Shown here: positions 43,020 through 53,700 of the stretch, one piece after another | Layout of the letters: every line of letters begins with the position of its first letter | Numbering within the stretch: position 1 is the stretch's first letter | Assembly (NCBI GenBank): GCA_002842495.1 | Contig: PHDB01000015.1 | Coordinates: 1 to 60,422, forward strand | From: Bacteroidetes bacterium HGW-Bacteroidetes-6 | GTDB taxonomy: Bacteria > Bacteroidota > Bacteroidia > Bacteroidales > DTU049 | Length of the DNA stretch: 60,422 nucleotides | Reading direction: 5' to 3' | Program-made: the position numbers and the translations under genes | Notes under the pieces: generated by a model | The model's database searches: none | What the model was told of the DNA's origin: nothing | The model's input: only the letters and a program-made list of their open reading frames with translations

Positions 43020-43429
43020 TAATCTTTTACAGTTTCTTTAATATCCTTGTTTTCATTCACCTCCCAGATGTTGAAACTTCCGTCTCCATCGAAATCAACT
43101 ACAGCGGTTGCTGTTGCCTTAAACGAAGAAGGACCTGCCTGAACAATATCTATTTTGTAATTAGCAGCGCCGTCCTGTGTGCTTAGTTTTTCCTGCTCAA
43201 AGCCAATATCTTCGAGACTCATCGAATACTTGGAATGAACATAGAAATAGTTTTTCTCAAGCGTGTACACATGTTCGAGCTGTAGTTGAGCTTCCGTGCT
43301 TTTGGTTTTCGAAATCATGGGCATCAGATTCGGAAGAGCCAATAATACGAGAATGCCAATAATTACAAGCACTACAAGAAGTTCGGCCAATGTGAATCCG
43401 GAGACCGAATGTGAGAATAACCGTTTCAT
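43019..43429 (-). CDS. gspG: Major pseudopilin (GspG-type), 136 aa
   Basis: ATG at 43429 (MKRLFSHSVSGFTLAELLVV). Prepilin signal G|FTLAE with Glu5, then a hydrophobic helix ('LLVVLVIIGILVLLALPNLM'), then 'LQLEHVYTLEKNYFYVHSKY' and C-terminal 'DFDGDGSFNIWEVNENKDIK', a calcium-site-like Asp-rich loop as in GspG. First gene of the minus-strand operon; a possible -7 box TAATTTTG is on the minus strand at 43455-43448. Confidence 0.9.
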   Translation of the reverse strand: MKRLFSHSVSGFTLAELLVVLVIIGILVLLALPNLMPMISKTKSTEAQLQLEHVYTLEKNYFYVHSKYSMSLEDIGFEQEKLSTQDGAANYKIDIVQAGPSSFKATATAVVDFDGDGSFNIWEVNENKDIKETVKD

Positions 43430-43447
43430 AAAAATTCTTTGATTGCC

Positions 43448-43455
43448 CAAAATTA
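43448..43455 (-). promoter_or_regulatory. Possible -7 box for the T2SS-like operon
   Basis: TAATTTTG on the minus strand, about 19 bases before the gspG ATG; no TTTG at the canonical distance. It and a TACTTTCG on the plus strand at 43518-43525 (for gspF) would make a divergent promoter pair. Confidence 0.35.
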
Positions 43456-43541
43456 AAAAAATAATTGCTTCCTTCGTTTAAATATTGGTATTTTATTTCA
43501 TTTAAATATAGAAATATTACTTTCGCAGTATTATTTGAAAC

Positions 43542-44690
43542 ATGGCAAAAATTGCAACGGCTCCGAAGTCGAAGAAAGATAACAATGCTGCTGATAACGA
43601 CAGTGTTATTGGTAAATTGCTGTCAACAGAGATCAAATTCGGAAAGAATCAGGGCGTTGGAAAGAAAAAACAAGAATTTTTCAGCGAACTGGCTACACTT
43701 CTTGAGGCCGGAGTTGATGTGAAAGATGCGTTGGAGCTCATCGAAAGCGGTTTGAAGAAAGGTGGTTTTGCCAATATTGTTGCCGGTATCCGCGAATCGA
43801 TTATCAATGGAAAAACAATGGCAGAGGCATTTGCTTTGTCAAAGGTTTTTAGTCAATATGAGATTGTAAGTATCCGTATAGGTGAAGAATCGGGGCAGAT
43901 TGAAAGAGTAATGAAAGAACTCAGTGTTTTTTTTCAAAAGAAAACCGAGCAAAAACGAAAAATGACCAGTGCTTTTGCCTATCCGGTTATTGTTGTTTTA
44001 ACTGCATTTGCAGCTATTTTTTTCATGATGCGATTTGTAGTACCTATGTTTGAAGATGTTTTTAAGCGCTTCAATAACGATTTGCCTGAAGTTACAAAAC
44101 AAATTATTGGAATTTCGCATTGGCTGGGGAAAAATATTCTTTACATTATTGGTGCGATTGTATTGACTGTCGTATTTGTTATTCGTATGAAATCGAAATT
44201 ATGGTTCAGGACAATATGGCATGCAATTCTAAGCCGGATTCCGTTTTTTGGAGATATGTCGCGGAAAATATATATGACCAGATTCTGCACATCGATGGAG
44301 CTGCTTATATCGAGTCAGACTCCTTTGGTTTCTGCCATGGAACTTGTTCGGAGCATGATTATGTTTTATCCGCTGGAGCAAGCGTTGCAGCAGATAGAAA
44401 AAGATGTTGTAGCCGGTATCCCGCTCCACAAAAGTATGAAGCAGTTTAAGGTCTTCGACAGGAAAATGATATCGATGGTGCGTGTTGGAGAGGAGGTGAA
44501 TCAACTGGCCCCTATGTTTTCGCGACTACGCGAATTGTACGAAAAGGAAACCGATCATAAAACGGCAATAATGGGAACCGTTCTTGAACCCTTGATAATT
44601 ATTCTTGTTGGACTTATTGTGGGTGTAGTGCTCATATCGATGTATTTACCCATGTTTAAAATGAGCAGCAGTTTTGGCCCTGGGATGTAG
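43542..44690 (+). CDS. gspF: Inner membrane platform protein (GspF/PilC), 382 aa
   Basis: ATG at 43542 (MAKIATAPKSKKDNNAADND). Two repeats of the GspF domain: 'QEFFSELATLLEAGVDVKDA' .. 'AYPVIVVLTAFAAIFFMMRF' and 'RFCTSMELLISSQTPLVSAM' .. 'LEPLIIILVGLIVGVVLISM', with three membrane helices. It holds the assembly ATPase at the inner membrane. It is transcribed divergently from the rest of the operon, 112 bp from gspG, and its stop lies 5 bases from the convergent InsA-like gene. Confidence 0.95.
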   Translation: MAKIATAPKSKKDNNAADNDSVIGKLLSTEIKFGKNQGVGKKKQEFFSELATLLEAGVDVKDALELIESGLKKGGFANIVAGIRESIINGKTMAEAFALSKVFSQYEIVSIRIGEESGQIERVMKELSVFFQKKTEQKRKMTSAFAYPVIVVLTAFAAIFFMMRFVVPMFEDVFKRFNNDLPEVTKQIIGISHWLGKNILYIIGAIVLTVVFVIRMKSKLWFRTIWHAILSRIPFFGDMSRKIYMTRFCTSMELLISSQTPLVSAMELVRSMIMFYPLEQALQQIEKDVVAGIPLHKSMKQFKVFDRKMISMVRVGEEVNQLAPMFSRLRELYEKETDHKTAIMGTVLEPLIIILVGLIVGVVLISMYLPMFKMSSSFGPGM

Positions 44691-44695
44691 TTGTA

Positions 44696-45091
44696 TTACT
44701 TGAATCTGATTTCCGGAACCCCGTCGTGGTAAATTAAAACCCAATTTTTGTCTTCAATCTTCACCGTTGTCTCCTTTTTTGAAGTCATCTTTTTTAAAAC
44801 CGGCTTGCTTTCCGATCGCATGAGGTTAAATTTCTTCGTAAACTCATTAGTCCAATAGAATATTGTCGAGTGATCAACATTGATAAGTTCTTCAATTTTA
44901 GTGATTCCAAGTCCGGCTAAATACAGTATTATCGCATGACGTTTCAGATTGATATCCGATTTCACACCTCTGAATTCAACGGAGAATCTGTAATCGCAGT
45001 TTTTGCAACGGTAACGTTGCCGGCCTTGGACAAAGCCATCCCTAATGGTGATGGTGCTATTACATTTTGGGCAATCCATAACTCCCTCCAT
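44696..45091 (-). CDS. InsA-like zinc-ribbon/HTH protein (orphan IS1-type), 131 aa
   Basis: ATG at 45091 (MEGVMDCPKCNSTITIRDGF). A zinc ribbon CPKC..C-K-N-C ('RQRYRCKNCDYRFSVEF') and a helix-turn-helix ('LYLAGLGITKIEELINVDHS') are the halves of the N-terminal (InsA-like) part of IS1-family transposases. There is no catalytic DDE domain and no inverted repeats, and it ends 'WVLIYHDGVPEIRFK'. It is either a decayed transposase end or a small DNA-binding regulator. Convergent with gspF (5-bp gap). Confidence 0.75.
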   Translation of the reverse strand: MEGVMDCPKCNSTITIRDGFVQGRQRYRCKNCDYRFSVEFRGVKSDINLKRHAIILYLAGLGITKIEELINVDHSTIFYWTNEFTKKFNLMRSESKPVLKKMTSKKETTVKIEDKNWVLIYHDGVPEIRFK

Positions 45092-45219
45092 CTTATTTAA
45101 TTAAAGGTACAACATTAATCAGGCCAAAACAATCAATTAAGGAAACATTAACCAGTGAGCCATTGTGAGGATTTTAAAAAAAATAAAACAATATATATAT
45201 AGAGTTTTAAGTTTTATAT

Positions 45220-45227
45220 TATATTTG
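45220..45227 (+). promoter_or_regulatory. -7 box for the RHS operon
   Basis: TATATTTG, 34 bases before the ATG at 45262, after a long TA-rich run. A TTTG at standard spacing is lacking. Probably the start of the plus-strand RHS operon. Confidence 0.45.
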
Positions 45228-45261
45228 CGGACAAGGTGTATTTTTTTAAATCAGAATTAAC

Positions 45262-46659
45262 ATGAATGCTTTTTTGAGGCTGGTTCTATTAATCATTATG
45301 TTTGGCTTTCGATATGCAGGTAGTCAGATAATGATAAACTGGATAAACATGGATGGGGTGTCAATTGACACTCTTGGGGTGCTTGTTAACGAACAAACTG
45401 ATTCAAGCTATACCTATGGAGCTGAATCTCAAAATATTCTGAAATTCAACGAAGATGGTTATGTGTCTTATAGTGTTAATCAAACCGGAAAAACCAGAAT
45501 GCTGGGACTGAAAAAATTGCCATATGCCACATCTTTTTCCTCTACATCTGTAAGTTATGGGTTTAAGATTAGTTACACTAACCAGCTTTACAGGGTTAAA
45601 AAAGGATCCGCTGATTTACTGATTGATACAGTTTCAGCAGGCGATTTGCTTAAGGTCAGCCGTACAGGCGATTCAATTTATTACTATGTAAATGACGTTG
45701 AAAAAGACAAGCTTTATTACAATAACGACACCAATATGACTGCTGTTGCCGTAATTTACAGCAGTGGGGGAAAGTTGGAATATGCACAATGCAATTTTAT
45801 CCCGTCGGTTGTTGATTCATTCGACTTGTCTGTTGATGCAAGAATAAAAAGTAATATTCCAACAACACCGGGAGGTAGTGATACATATATTACTGCGTCT
45901 CACTCTCTGATTAGACCAAGTCCAAATGTTCGATCGTTAATAAAATTGCCAATGGATTCAATACCTGCGGATGTTGAAATTGTCGAGGCTAAACTCTTAC
46001 TCTTTGGGAGTGCTCATTCTGGTTCAAATGCGAGTTATTTACAAAGAGTTACCTCAAATTGGGATGAAAGCACTGTAACTTGGGATACACAACCTTCAGC
46101 TGTTACTGACAATCAAATATCACTAAGTCAAACAGCTTCAACGAACGAAAACAAGGAAATTGATGTGACTACTTTTACTACTTTGTGGTATACAGGAGCT
46201 TATGATGATTATGGTTTTCTACTAATAAAACAAAACGAATCTACTTTAGGAGTTATGAATTTCGGTTCTTCCGATAATACCACTGCATCGTTAAGGCCTG
46301 TTTTGCAGGTTGTGTATCGTAAAAAACCAAAATACTCTAAGTTGTATGAGCAATTAGATGGTTCTTATTATCAAAGCATTTCTAAAAGGGTTGGAGTACA
46401 GTTCATTGAAGAGTATTATCCCGCAACTACAAAGAAACTTGAGTATAAAGTATATGATGATGCAATGAATTTAGTTGCTGCTGTTGATGCTCAAGGAGTT
46501 CCCAGTGGCTCTGGTGTAGCGGTTGTTTCGGTAAGTCATGGCGACAACCGAATTCTTCTTGATTTTTCGGCAGTTTCGGGAATGAGCTCCGGTGAGTATT
46601 ATATTCTGGAAGTTTCAAACTCCAAAAACGAATTGACATACTTGAGATTTAAATTATAA
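45262..46659 (+). CDS. DNRLRE-domain secreted protein, 465 aa
   Basis: ATG at 45262 (MNAFLRLVLLIIMFGFRYAG), signal peptide. Residues about 185-350 form a DNRLRE domain: 'SVDARIKSNIPTTPGGSDTY', 'RSLIKLPMDSIPADVEIVEA', 'VTSNWDESTVTWDTQPSAV', 'TLWYTGAYDDYGFLLIKQ'. This jelly-roll-like module occurs next to RHS shells and cell-wall-binding proteins. A C-terminal ~110-residue beta domain follows. First gene of the operon; 4 bp separate it from the OmpH-like gene. Confidence 0.82.
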   Translation: MNAFLRLVLLIIMFGFRYAGSQIMINWINMDGVSIDTLGVLVNEQTDSSYTYGAESQNILKFNEDGYVSYSVNQTGKTRMLGLKKLPYATSFSSTSVSYGFKISYTNQLYRVKKGSADLLIDTVSAGDLLKVSRTGDSIYYYVNDVEKDKLYYNNDTNMTAVAVIYSSGGKLEYAQCNFIPSVVDSFDLSVDARIKSNIPTTPGGSDTYITASHSLIRPSPNVRSLIKLPMDSIPADVEIVEAKLLLFGSAHSGSNASYLQRVTSNWDESTVTWDTQPSAVTDNQISLSQTASTNENKEIDVTTFTTLWYTGAYDDYGFLLIKQNESTLGVMNFGSSDNTTASLRPVLQVVYRKKPKYSKLYEQLDGSYYQSISKRVGVQFIEEYYPATTKKLEYKVYDDAMNLVAAVDAQGVPSGSGVAVVSVSHGDNRILLDFSAVSGMSSGEYYILEVSNSKNELTYLRFKL

Positions 46660-46663
46660 AATC

Positions 46664-47203
46664 ATGAAGAAACTGCATTTTTATATTCTTATTTCAACAA
46701 CAGTTTTGTCGTTATTAACCGCGGTTTTTGTACTGGTTACGTATCAATCGCCTAAGCGGGTTGCATATGTAAATATTTCAAGAGTAATCAAAGAGTTTGA
46801 ATTGAGTAAGACTTATCAGGCCGAAATTGATGCTAATATCAATAAGCAAAAAATGTTTTTAGATTCCATGACGGTAGAGTTTTCGGCAGTTGTGGCGGAA
46901 CTTAATAATTCAAATAGTGGTAGCACTTCGTTTAAGATGCTTGAGGCAAAACGCGATTCATTGTATTCCAGAATTCAGTATCTCGACAATGCTTTTGCGA
47001 AAAACAACCAGGAAATGATAAATAAATACAATCAGGAAGTGTTTACTCAAATCAATCAATATGTAGAGGAGTTTGGTAAACAGCGGGATTATTCTTTGAT
47101 TTTTGGAGCCAAAGGTGATGGTACAATAATGTATGGCAGCGAGAGTGTTGATATTACATCTGAAATTATTGTTTATATCAATCAAGCATATAGAGGAGAA
47201 TGA
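46664..47203 (+). CDS. OmpH/Skp-like periplasmic chaperone, 179 aa
   Basis: ATG at 46664 (MKKLHFYILISTTVLSLLTA), N-terminal helix likely a signal anchor or signal peptide. 'RVAYVNISRVIKEFELSKTY' followed by a long coiled-coil and 'QRDYSLIFGAKGDGTIMYGS' are OmpH/Skp features. Expected to hold unfolded outer-membrane or exported proteins in the periplasm. The ATGA overlap with the next gene and its place before two giant exported proteins suggest a dedicated chaperone. Normal OmpH length. Confidence 0.85.
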   Translation: MKKLHFYILISTTVLSLLTAVFVLVTYQSPKRVAYVNISRVIKEFELSKTYQAEIDANINKQKMFLDSMTVEFSAVVAELNNSNSGSTSFKMLEAKRDSLYSRIQYLDNAFAKNNQEMINKYNQEVFTQINQYVEEFGKQRDYSLIFGAKGDGTIMYGSESVDITSEIIVYINQAYRGE

Positions 47204-47730
47204 AACTGTTCATAATTATATTGATTTGTGTCTCAATGTACTCTTGTTCCGGGGTTTCGCAAGCCGAATATGTCAGGTGGGTTGAAAATGAAGAAAACGG
47301 GATACGAAAAGAAAAAACAATAGGAGATTTTACGTTCAATATTCAGTATTGTCCTGCCGATTATTTAAAAATAAAACAAGGCAATAGAGATAAAAATATA
47401 AACTCTATTGCTCAGGATGAAGAACTTGATTTTTCTTTCATATTCAGAATTGTTCGGCCTGCAGACTTGACGGATCGTTCTGTTTTTCAGTTGATAAATG
47501 AGTTTAATTTCAGCCTTATTCAAGGTGAAGATACAGACCGAAGCGTTTTGGCTTTATACGAAAACAATTTTAATATCTCGCCAATTGAGTCGTTTACTGT
47601 TGTTTTTGATAGCAAACCGAAAAATTGCGACTTCAGGTTTGTTTATGATGGGCTTGCATTGGGAACCGGGCCTGTTATGTTTACTTTCAAGCAAGAAGAT
47701 ATTAATCGTATTCCTAAACCAAGTAACTAA
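47200..47730 (+). CDS. Small lipoprotein, 176 aa
   Basis: ATG at 47200 (MKLFIIILICVSMYSCSGVS), overlapping the OmpH gene by 4 bp. A lipobox-like 'VSMYSC' (Cys about residue 16) predicts a lipoprotein. The mature domain is beta-rich ('FSFIFRIVRPADLTDRSVFQ', 'ESFTVVFDSKPKNCDFRFVY'). No family recognised. Ten bases separate it from the giant gene. It may assist that protein's assembly or attach to it. Confidence 0.8.
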   Translation: MKLFIIILICVSMYSCSGVSQAEYVRWVENEENGIRKEKTIGDFTFNIQYCPADYLKIKQGNRDKNINSIAQDEELDFSFIFRIVRPADLTDRSVFQLINEFNFSLIQGEDTDRSVLALYENNFNISPIESFTVVFDSKPKNCDFRFVYDGLALGTGPVMFTFKQEDINRIPKPSN

Positions 47731-47740
47731 TTGTTGTGTT

Positions 47741-50700
47741 ATGACACATGGATATATCAGCAGATTGAGGAAAAATGGAAGTTTGAAATATATTGCAGCT
47801 TTCATGTCGGTAATGCTTTTAAACAGTATGCTTTATCCACTCCGGACCTTTGCTCTTACGGGAGGCCCGGTTCAAAGCGAGTACGAATCGGGATATTCAA
47901 GTGGATCAACCGATATGGTTGACCCTTTTACCGGCGATTTTAAATATGGGATTAATTTACTCACTATTCCTGGAATGGATGGAGGATTTCCAATCAACCT
48001 CGATTATAATGCAGGTGTTACCATGGAACAGGAAGCTTCGTGGGTAGGATTGGGCTGGTCGCTTAATGTGGGCGCAATCAACCGGAGCATGCGGGGCATG
48101 CCCGACGATTTCAGCGGAGAAGAATATACCCGTGAATCGAATATGAAACCCCATTGGGTTATTGGGTTGGATTTTCAGGGACTCAAAAACGGAGGTATTC
48201 CCACAGAAGCATTTGGTTTTCCGGTTGATGGTTATAATGCGGGCGGAGGAATTTATTATGATAGCTATTCCGGAATTGGAATTAATGTTGATGCCGGTTT
48301 ATATGGGCCTTTGGCCGGGAATCTGGGATTTGATGCGAGTATTTCTTATGATCCCAATACCGGATATTCACCCGATTTTGGATTACAGTATCGTTTAGGG
48401 GAAATTAATGGTGTCACTTACGGATTGGGGATGAATGTTTCACTCAATTCCTATGAGGGAATGACAGCACTCAACGGATCTGCCTATTGCAAGTCGGGGA
48501 GTGATACAAAAAATATGTATGGTGTTTCATTGCCATTGCGCCAGAATTACCCGCCAACTATTGAAACCCCAATGACCGGTACCAGTGTCGGTTTTAAGGT
48601 GAAAGTTGGAAAAGAGATTGCTACGGGTATTTCAACAGCAAAGGTTGTAAAAGGATATTATTCGGAGTTTGCAATAGCAAAAAAGGATCAGGAAAAAAGT
48701 TTCAAAGTTCTTGGATATATGTACGACGATGATAGCCATGCAAGCTACTTAAGAGATGTAAGTTATGGCAAATCGTACCCTCAGTCCAAAGAGCTTTCTT
48801 TTGTGCCGATGCCTAATCATACGTATGATATTTATTCGGCAAGTGCAGTTGGTTTAGGACTGAATTTCAGAACAAAACGGTCAGATATTCCAGTATTATC
48901 GCCTGTGAAAGTTGAGTCGGCAACAACAGACGTTCAAATGGGGATTGAATTTTCCGCTGCAACAAGCACGCATTTTGGGGGAAATTTTTCCGGAATGGAT
49001 ATGTATGGGAGCAGTGGTCGTTGGCTAGGTGGCGATGACCTCCTTAAAGCTTATGCGGATAATAACTATGCAGCTGCAGAGACCGGGTACAGGCAAAGCT
49101 ATTATGTTTCGACAGCTGAAACAGGCGTTGAAAAATACAACGAAGATGCCAGGATAGGCGATGATAAATGCATTGGGTTACGCTTAGTGCCATATTTTCA
49201 CACAGCGCTGACAACAGGATCATTTTTAACAATCAGGGCAAAAGCACTATGCAATTATCCGGGAGGCAAGCTCGAGGATAATTACCGGGAATACCGCGAT
49301 CAGAGCTCGCAGAATATTGAATATTTTACCAACTCGGAGTTGCATAATTATGGCCTGGGAGTTCAGGGTAATCTTTATAGTTCAGGAGAATATCCCTGTG
49401 AATCCGGATCTACGGCAGGTTCATATAATTATATTTCACATTCCGGAAATCAGATTGGTTTGTATTCCATTTTAAACACCGATGGAAGCCGTTACGAATT
49501 TGGGCTTCCGGTATATAACAACAAGCAAGTTGATGCTGTGTTTTCAATTGACCATCAATCCAACGATAAAGTGAAAACAGTTGGATATTCCACTGCCGAT
49601 GCTTCGGTTGGCAACACCAAAGGCGACGACAACCTCTTTATGAAAAATACCATGCCGGCATATGCTTCGAGCTATTTGCTTACTTCGATAGTATCGTCCG
49701 ATTATATTGATGTACAAGGCGATGGTCCAACACCCGACGATTTTGGCAATTATGTAAAAGTGAATTACAGCAAAACAAGCAACGACTATAAATGGAGGAT
49801 CCCTTTTACCGACGCCAACTACAGCCCTGGGTATTACTCAAAAGACGGAGATGACAAAGCAACTTATATGTACGGTGAAAAAGAATTGTATTATATCAAT
49901 TCAATTGAAACCAAAACGCATATTGCCGTTTTTTACATAAGCGATCGTAAGGATGCACGAGGAGTTGATTTAGAAAAAAGTACAGGAATAGATGCATCGA
50001 ACAAACCGCAAAAACTTGATAGTATTGCATTGTTCAGCAAAACATGCGATAATTATGGTGATTTGGGTTTAATGATTCCTGAAAAAACAGTGCATTTCAC
50101 TTATAGTTACAATTTGTGTGAGGAAATTCCAAATAGAGTTACCGGAGATGGAGAAGGCAATGGAAAACTTACACTTACAGGTGTTTATTATACATACAAG
50201 ATGAATAAAAAGGGCGTCCAGAGCCCATATACGTTTGACTACAATTTATCTACCGAAAATCCCGATTACTCGATGGGTCAAACCGATCGCTGGGGAACCT
50301 ACCAGCCGGAGCGGGTGATTGGTACAAACACCATCACTTCGGTCGATAATCCATACACCAATCAGCTTTCGTCTTACTCTGACAGAAATACAAATGCAGG
50401 AGTGTGGAATCTGAAAACAATAAACCTTCCAAGCGGGGCCAGTATTGATATTACATATGAACCCGACGATTATGCTTATGTTCAGGATAAGCCGGCAATG
50501 GAGATGGCTAGAGTTATAGCAACCGGCGATGCGAACGGAGTTGTTGACGGAGCCGACTTTGGCCTGGTCGATAAAAATACACGAAGAATATATTTCGAAC
50601 TGGATAATAGCAACACGACTGCCGATTCCATATTCAATTCGGTATTGGCTCAGGATGAATTGTATTTTAAAGCTTTCATGGACTTGATGGATAGATCGGA

Positions 50701-53700
50701 GTACGGACTTGATGAAGCCTACGATTATGTGGAAGGGTATGCTAAAATATCGAAGGATGCTGGTTCCTGGGGTGTTGTGGATTATGGAGGAGTTCATTGC
50801 GGATTTATAACACTCGAAGCGGTTCCGGTGCACGAAAATAGTGGCAACACACATCCGTTCTCGAAAGCTGCATGGCAGTATATGTACTACTCAAGACCCG
50901 AATTGCTAAACCCTTCGTTGAGCCACAATGGTTTCATCGGAGAGTTGATAACCCAGTTTATCGCATTATATCAAAACACATTTCAGACCTTGATGGGCTT
51001 GTATACTACATGCCACATTAATCAATATGCCTCGAAGATGCTGTTAAGCACAAGTAATTCTAAGTATCGCCCTTCGTTTGTTCGTATTCCGGTTATCGAT
51101 GGCATCAAATATGGTGGAGGTCACCGTGTTTCAAAAATCATGTACCACGACAACTGGGATGATGTTACTTCGGGGCAAGGTTCCGATTATGGTCAGTCTT
51201 TCGAATACAGATTGCCCGACGGACGAAGCTCGGGAGTTGCTTCCTATGAGCCTTTGGCTGGTGGCGACGAAAACGCATGCCGTTATAGGGCCGAAACCTA
51301 TAGTGGCGATAAAACGAAGGAATATAGAATGTTTAATATTGAAAAGCCATTAACCGAAGATTATTATCCTTCGCCTGTTGTCGGGTATAGTCAGGTTATT
51401 GTGCGGAATATTACTCCCGCAGGAACAGACTTCAAAAAGAGCGGAGCCGGAATAACGCGTTACGATTTTTATACAGCAAAAGACTTTCCTGTTACTGAAG
51501 AATTTACCGAAGTTTCAAAAATACGGAGTAAACAAACCTTTTATATTCCACTGATTGGTTCGAAAAAATACAACAACAATGCTTTTTCGCAAGGTTATCA
51601 GATTACGCTGAACAATATGCACGGAAAGCTTGAGGCTATATCGACGTATAAGACAAACGACAACCCCTACGATTTAACGATTGAGCCGGTGTCGAAGACA
51701 AGTTATATATACAAAACACAAAGTCCTTACAATCCCAACAGTTCGAATAAACTGAACAATCTTGTTCAGGTACAGTTTTCCGATGGTACAATCAGTACCG
51801 AAGAGATGGGAGTTGAGCGCGACTTGTTTGTTTCGGAAAACGAGAATCATTCTGTTGTTGAATCGGTAGGCACCCAGGTCAACGTCGAAATAACTCCCCC
51901 AGTTTTTGTCCCTTTACTTTTACCCGATTTGTTCTATGACGAAAACACGATACAAATCCTTTCGACCATGAAAGTGGTTCAACGAAACGGAATTATAGAG
52001 AAAGTAATATCCAAAGGTGAAGGGCAGAAATCGGAAGTGCAGAATCTGGTTTACGATGCTGCAACCGGCGATCCGGTGCTTTCGCAGGCTCTCAACGAGT
52101 TTGGCGATCCCATTTATACTTACAATTATATGGCTCATAGCTACTATCCCGGGATGGAACCGGCCAATGATAATTACAGATTGTCGATAGGAGGGCTGAC
52201 CATGACTTCGGGAGGCGATGTGGGATTATCAAGCACTCAGCTTTCTTTCTATACTTCGGGCGACGAAGTTCTTGCCCAATATGGGGCAACGCCCACCTAT
52301 ACAAAATTGTGGGTAAACTCTATAGGAGCCAATTCCATTAACCTTATCGATGAAAACGGACAAACCACTTCGGCTACAGGTCTGAATATCACTACCGTTC
52401 GTTCCGGAAAACGAAATATGACCGGGCTTGGCTGCGGGAGCATTGTTACTTTGGATAATCCATTGGCTGGTGGAGGTTCGTCTCCATTGTTTCAGGTTAT
52501 TAATGAACAAATTCTGAATATCGGCAACGGTAATGGGTTGGTTGTTGACATAACCAATCCCGGCTATCAGATCGTTGATAAATATACCGGTTATATTTAT
52601 TGTAAAGATCAGTATTTGTTAAGCACAGATAATACACCGGACAATTCGGATATATATGTGGATTTTGAGCCTGAATATTTTTCTTTTGTGAGAGAAGGGG
52701 GATGTAGTGCCAGGGTGTATTTTCCCATAGGTGAGATTGAGGCAACTTCTATCGTGAAAGAATTTCAGAAAACAGGAAACAGTGTTGTAATAACACTCAG
52801 TACTCCTACAGGTGATGTAAATGTTTACGGTATCTGGTCCGATCCGGACAATTGTTTCGATGACTGTATGGCAGGTGTACTTCATGCCCAATCCACCGAA
52901 TTCAGCGACGACTGGACATTCAATTATGCCGATGTAAACGATCCGGATGTAGATGGGCAACCCCTCAGTACGCGTTCAGTACAGAATCCCTACCGTTACG
53001 GAGCCAAAGGCCGTTGGTTCAACAAGAGCAGCCACACGTTTTTAGTGAACAGGATTCATGAATCGGTTACACAAAACGATATATCGGACGATGGAGAATA
53101 TGCTTACTTTTCGGTTTACGATTGGATTTCAGGTAATAATCCCGATGAATGGAGGCAGAATTCAGAAATTTCGAGATATTCGCCATTTGGCTGGGCGCTT
53201 GAGAATCAGGATATCCTCAATAACAAAAATTCGGCTCTGTATGGCCAATATATCGAAGGTGCGCGCGATGTAGCTGTTGCAGCTGCCAGCAATTGCAGCT
53301 ATTTCGAAATGGCTTTCGATGGCTTCGAAGATTATGCCGGAGGCAACTACGTCTTAAACAAAGGTCATGGGCATTTGAATTTTAAAGAAGGAACCGACGC
53401 GCCTGTTTTGAACCCGGATTATGCCCATACGGGCAAATACAGTTTACAGGTTTCGCCGGATGAAGATGTTTCATATACTACGGTTTCAACACCCAGCGAG
53501 AGCAATAATCCGTATTTTATGCCAGTACCTCCTGCATCCGGAACAAAAAAATACGTATTCAGCACCTGGGCAAATATTACCGGAGGTCATTCATCTTCTG
53601 CTGTTGCTACCATTAAATACAACGGTAGTATAATTAAAACAATAACATTGACCAACACCGGCGATCATATTGACGGATGGAGAAGAATGTATGGCGAATT

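Noticed and set aside
44696..45091. A complete IS1 insertion
   Set aside because: No catalytic DDE domain and no terminal inverted repeats or target duplication are seen.
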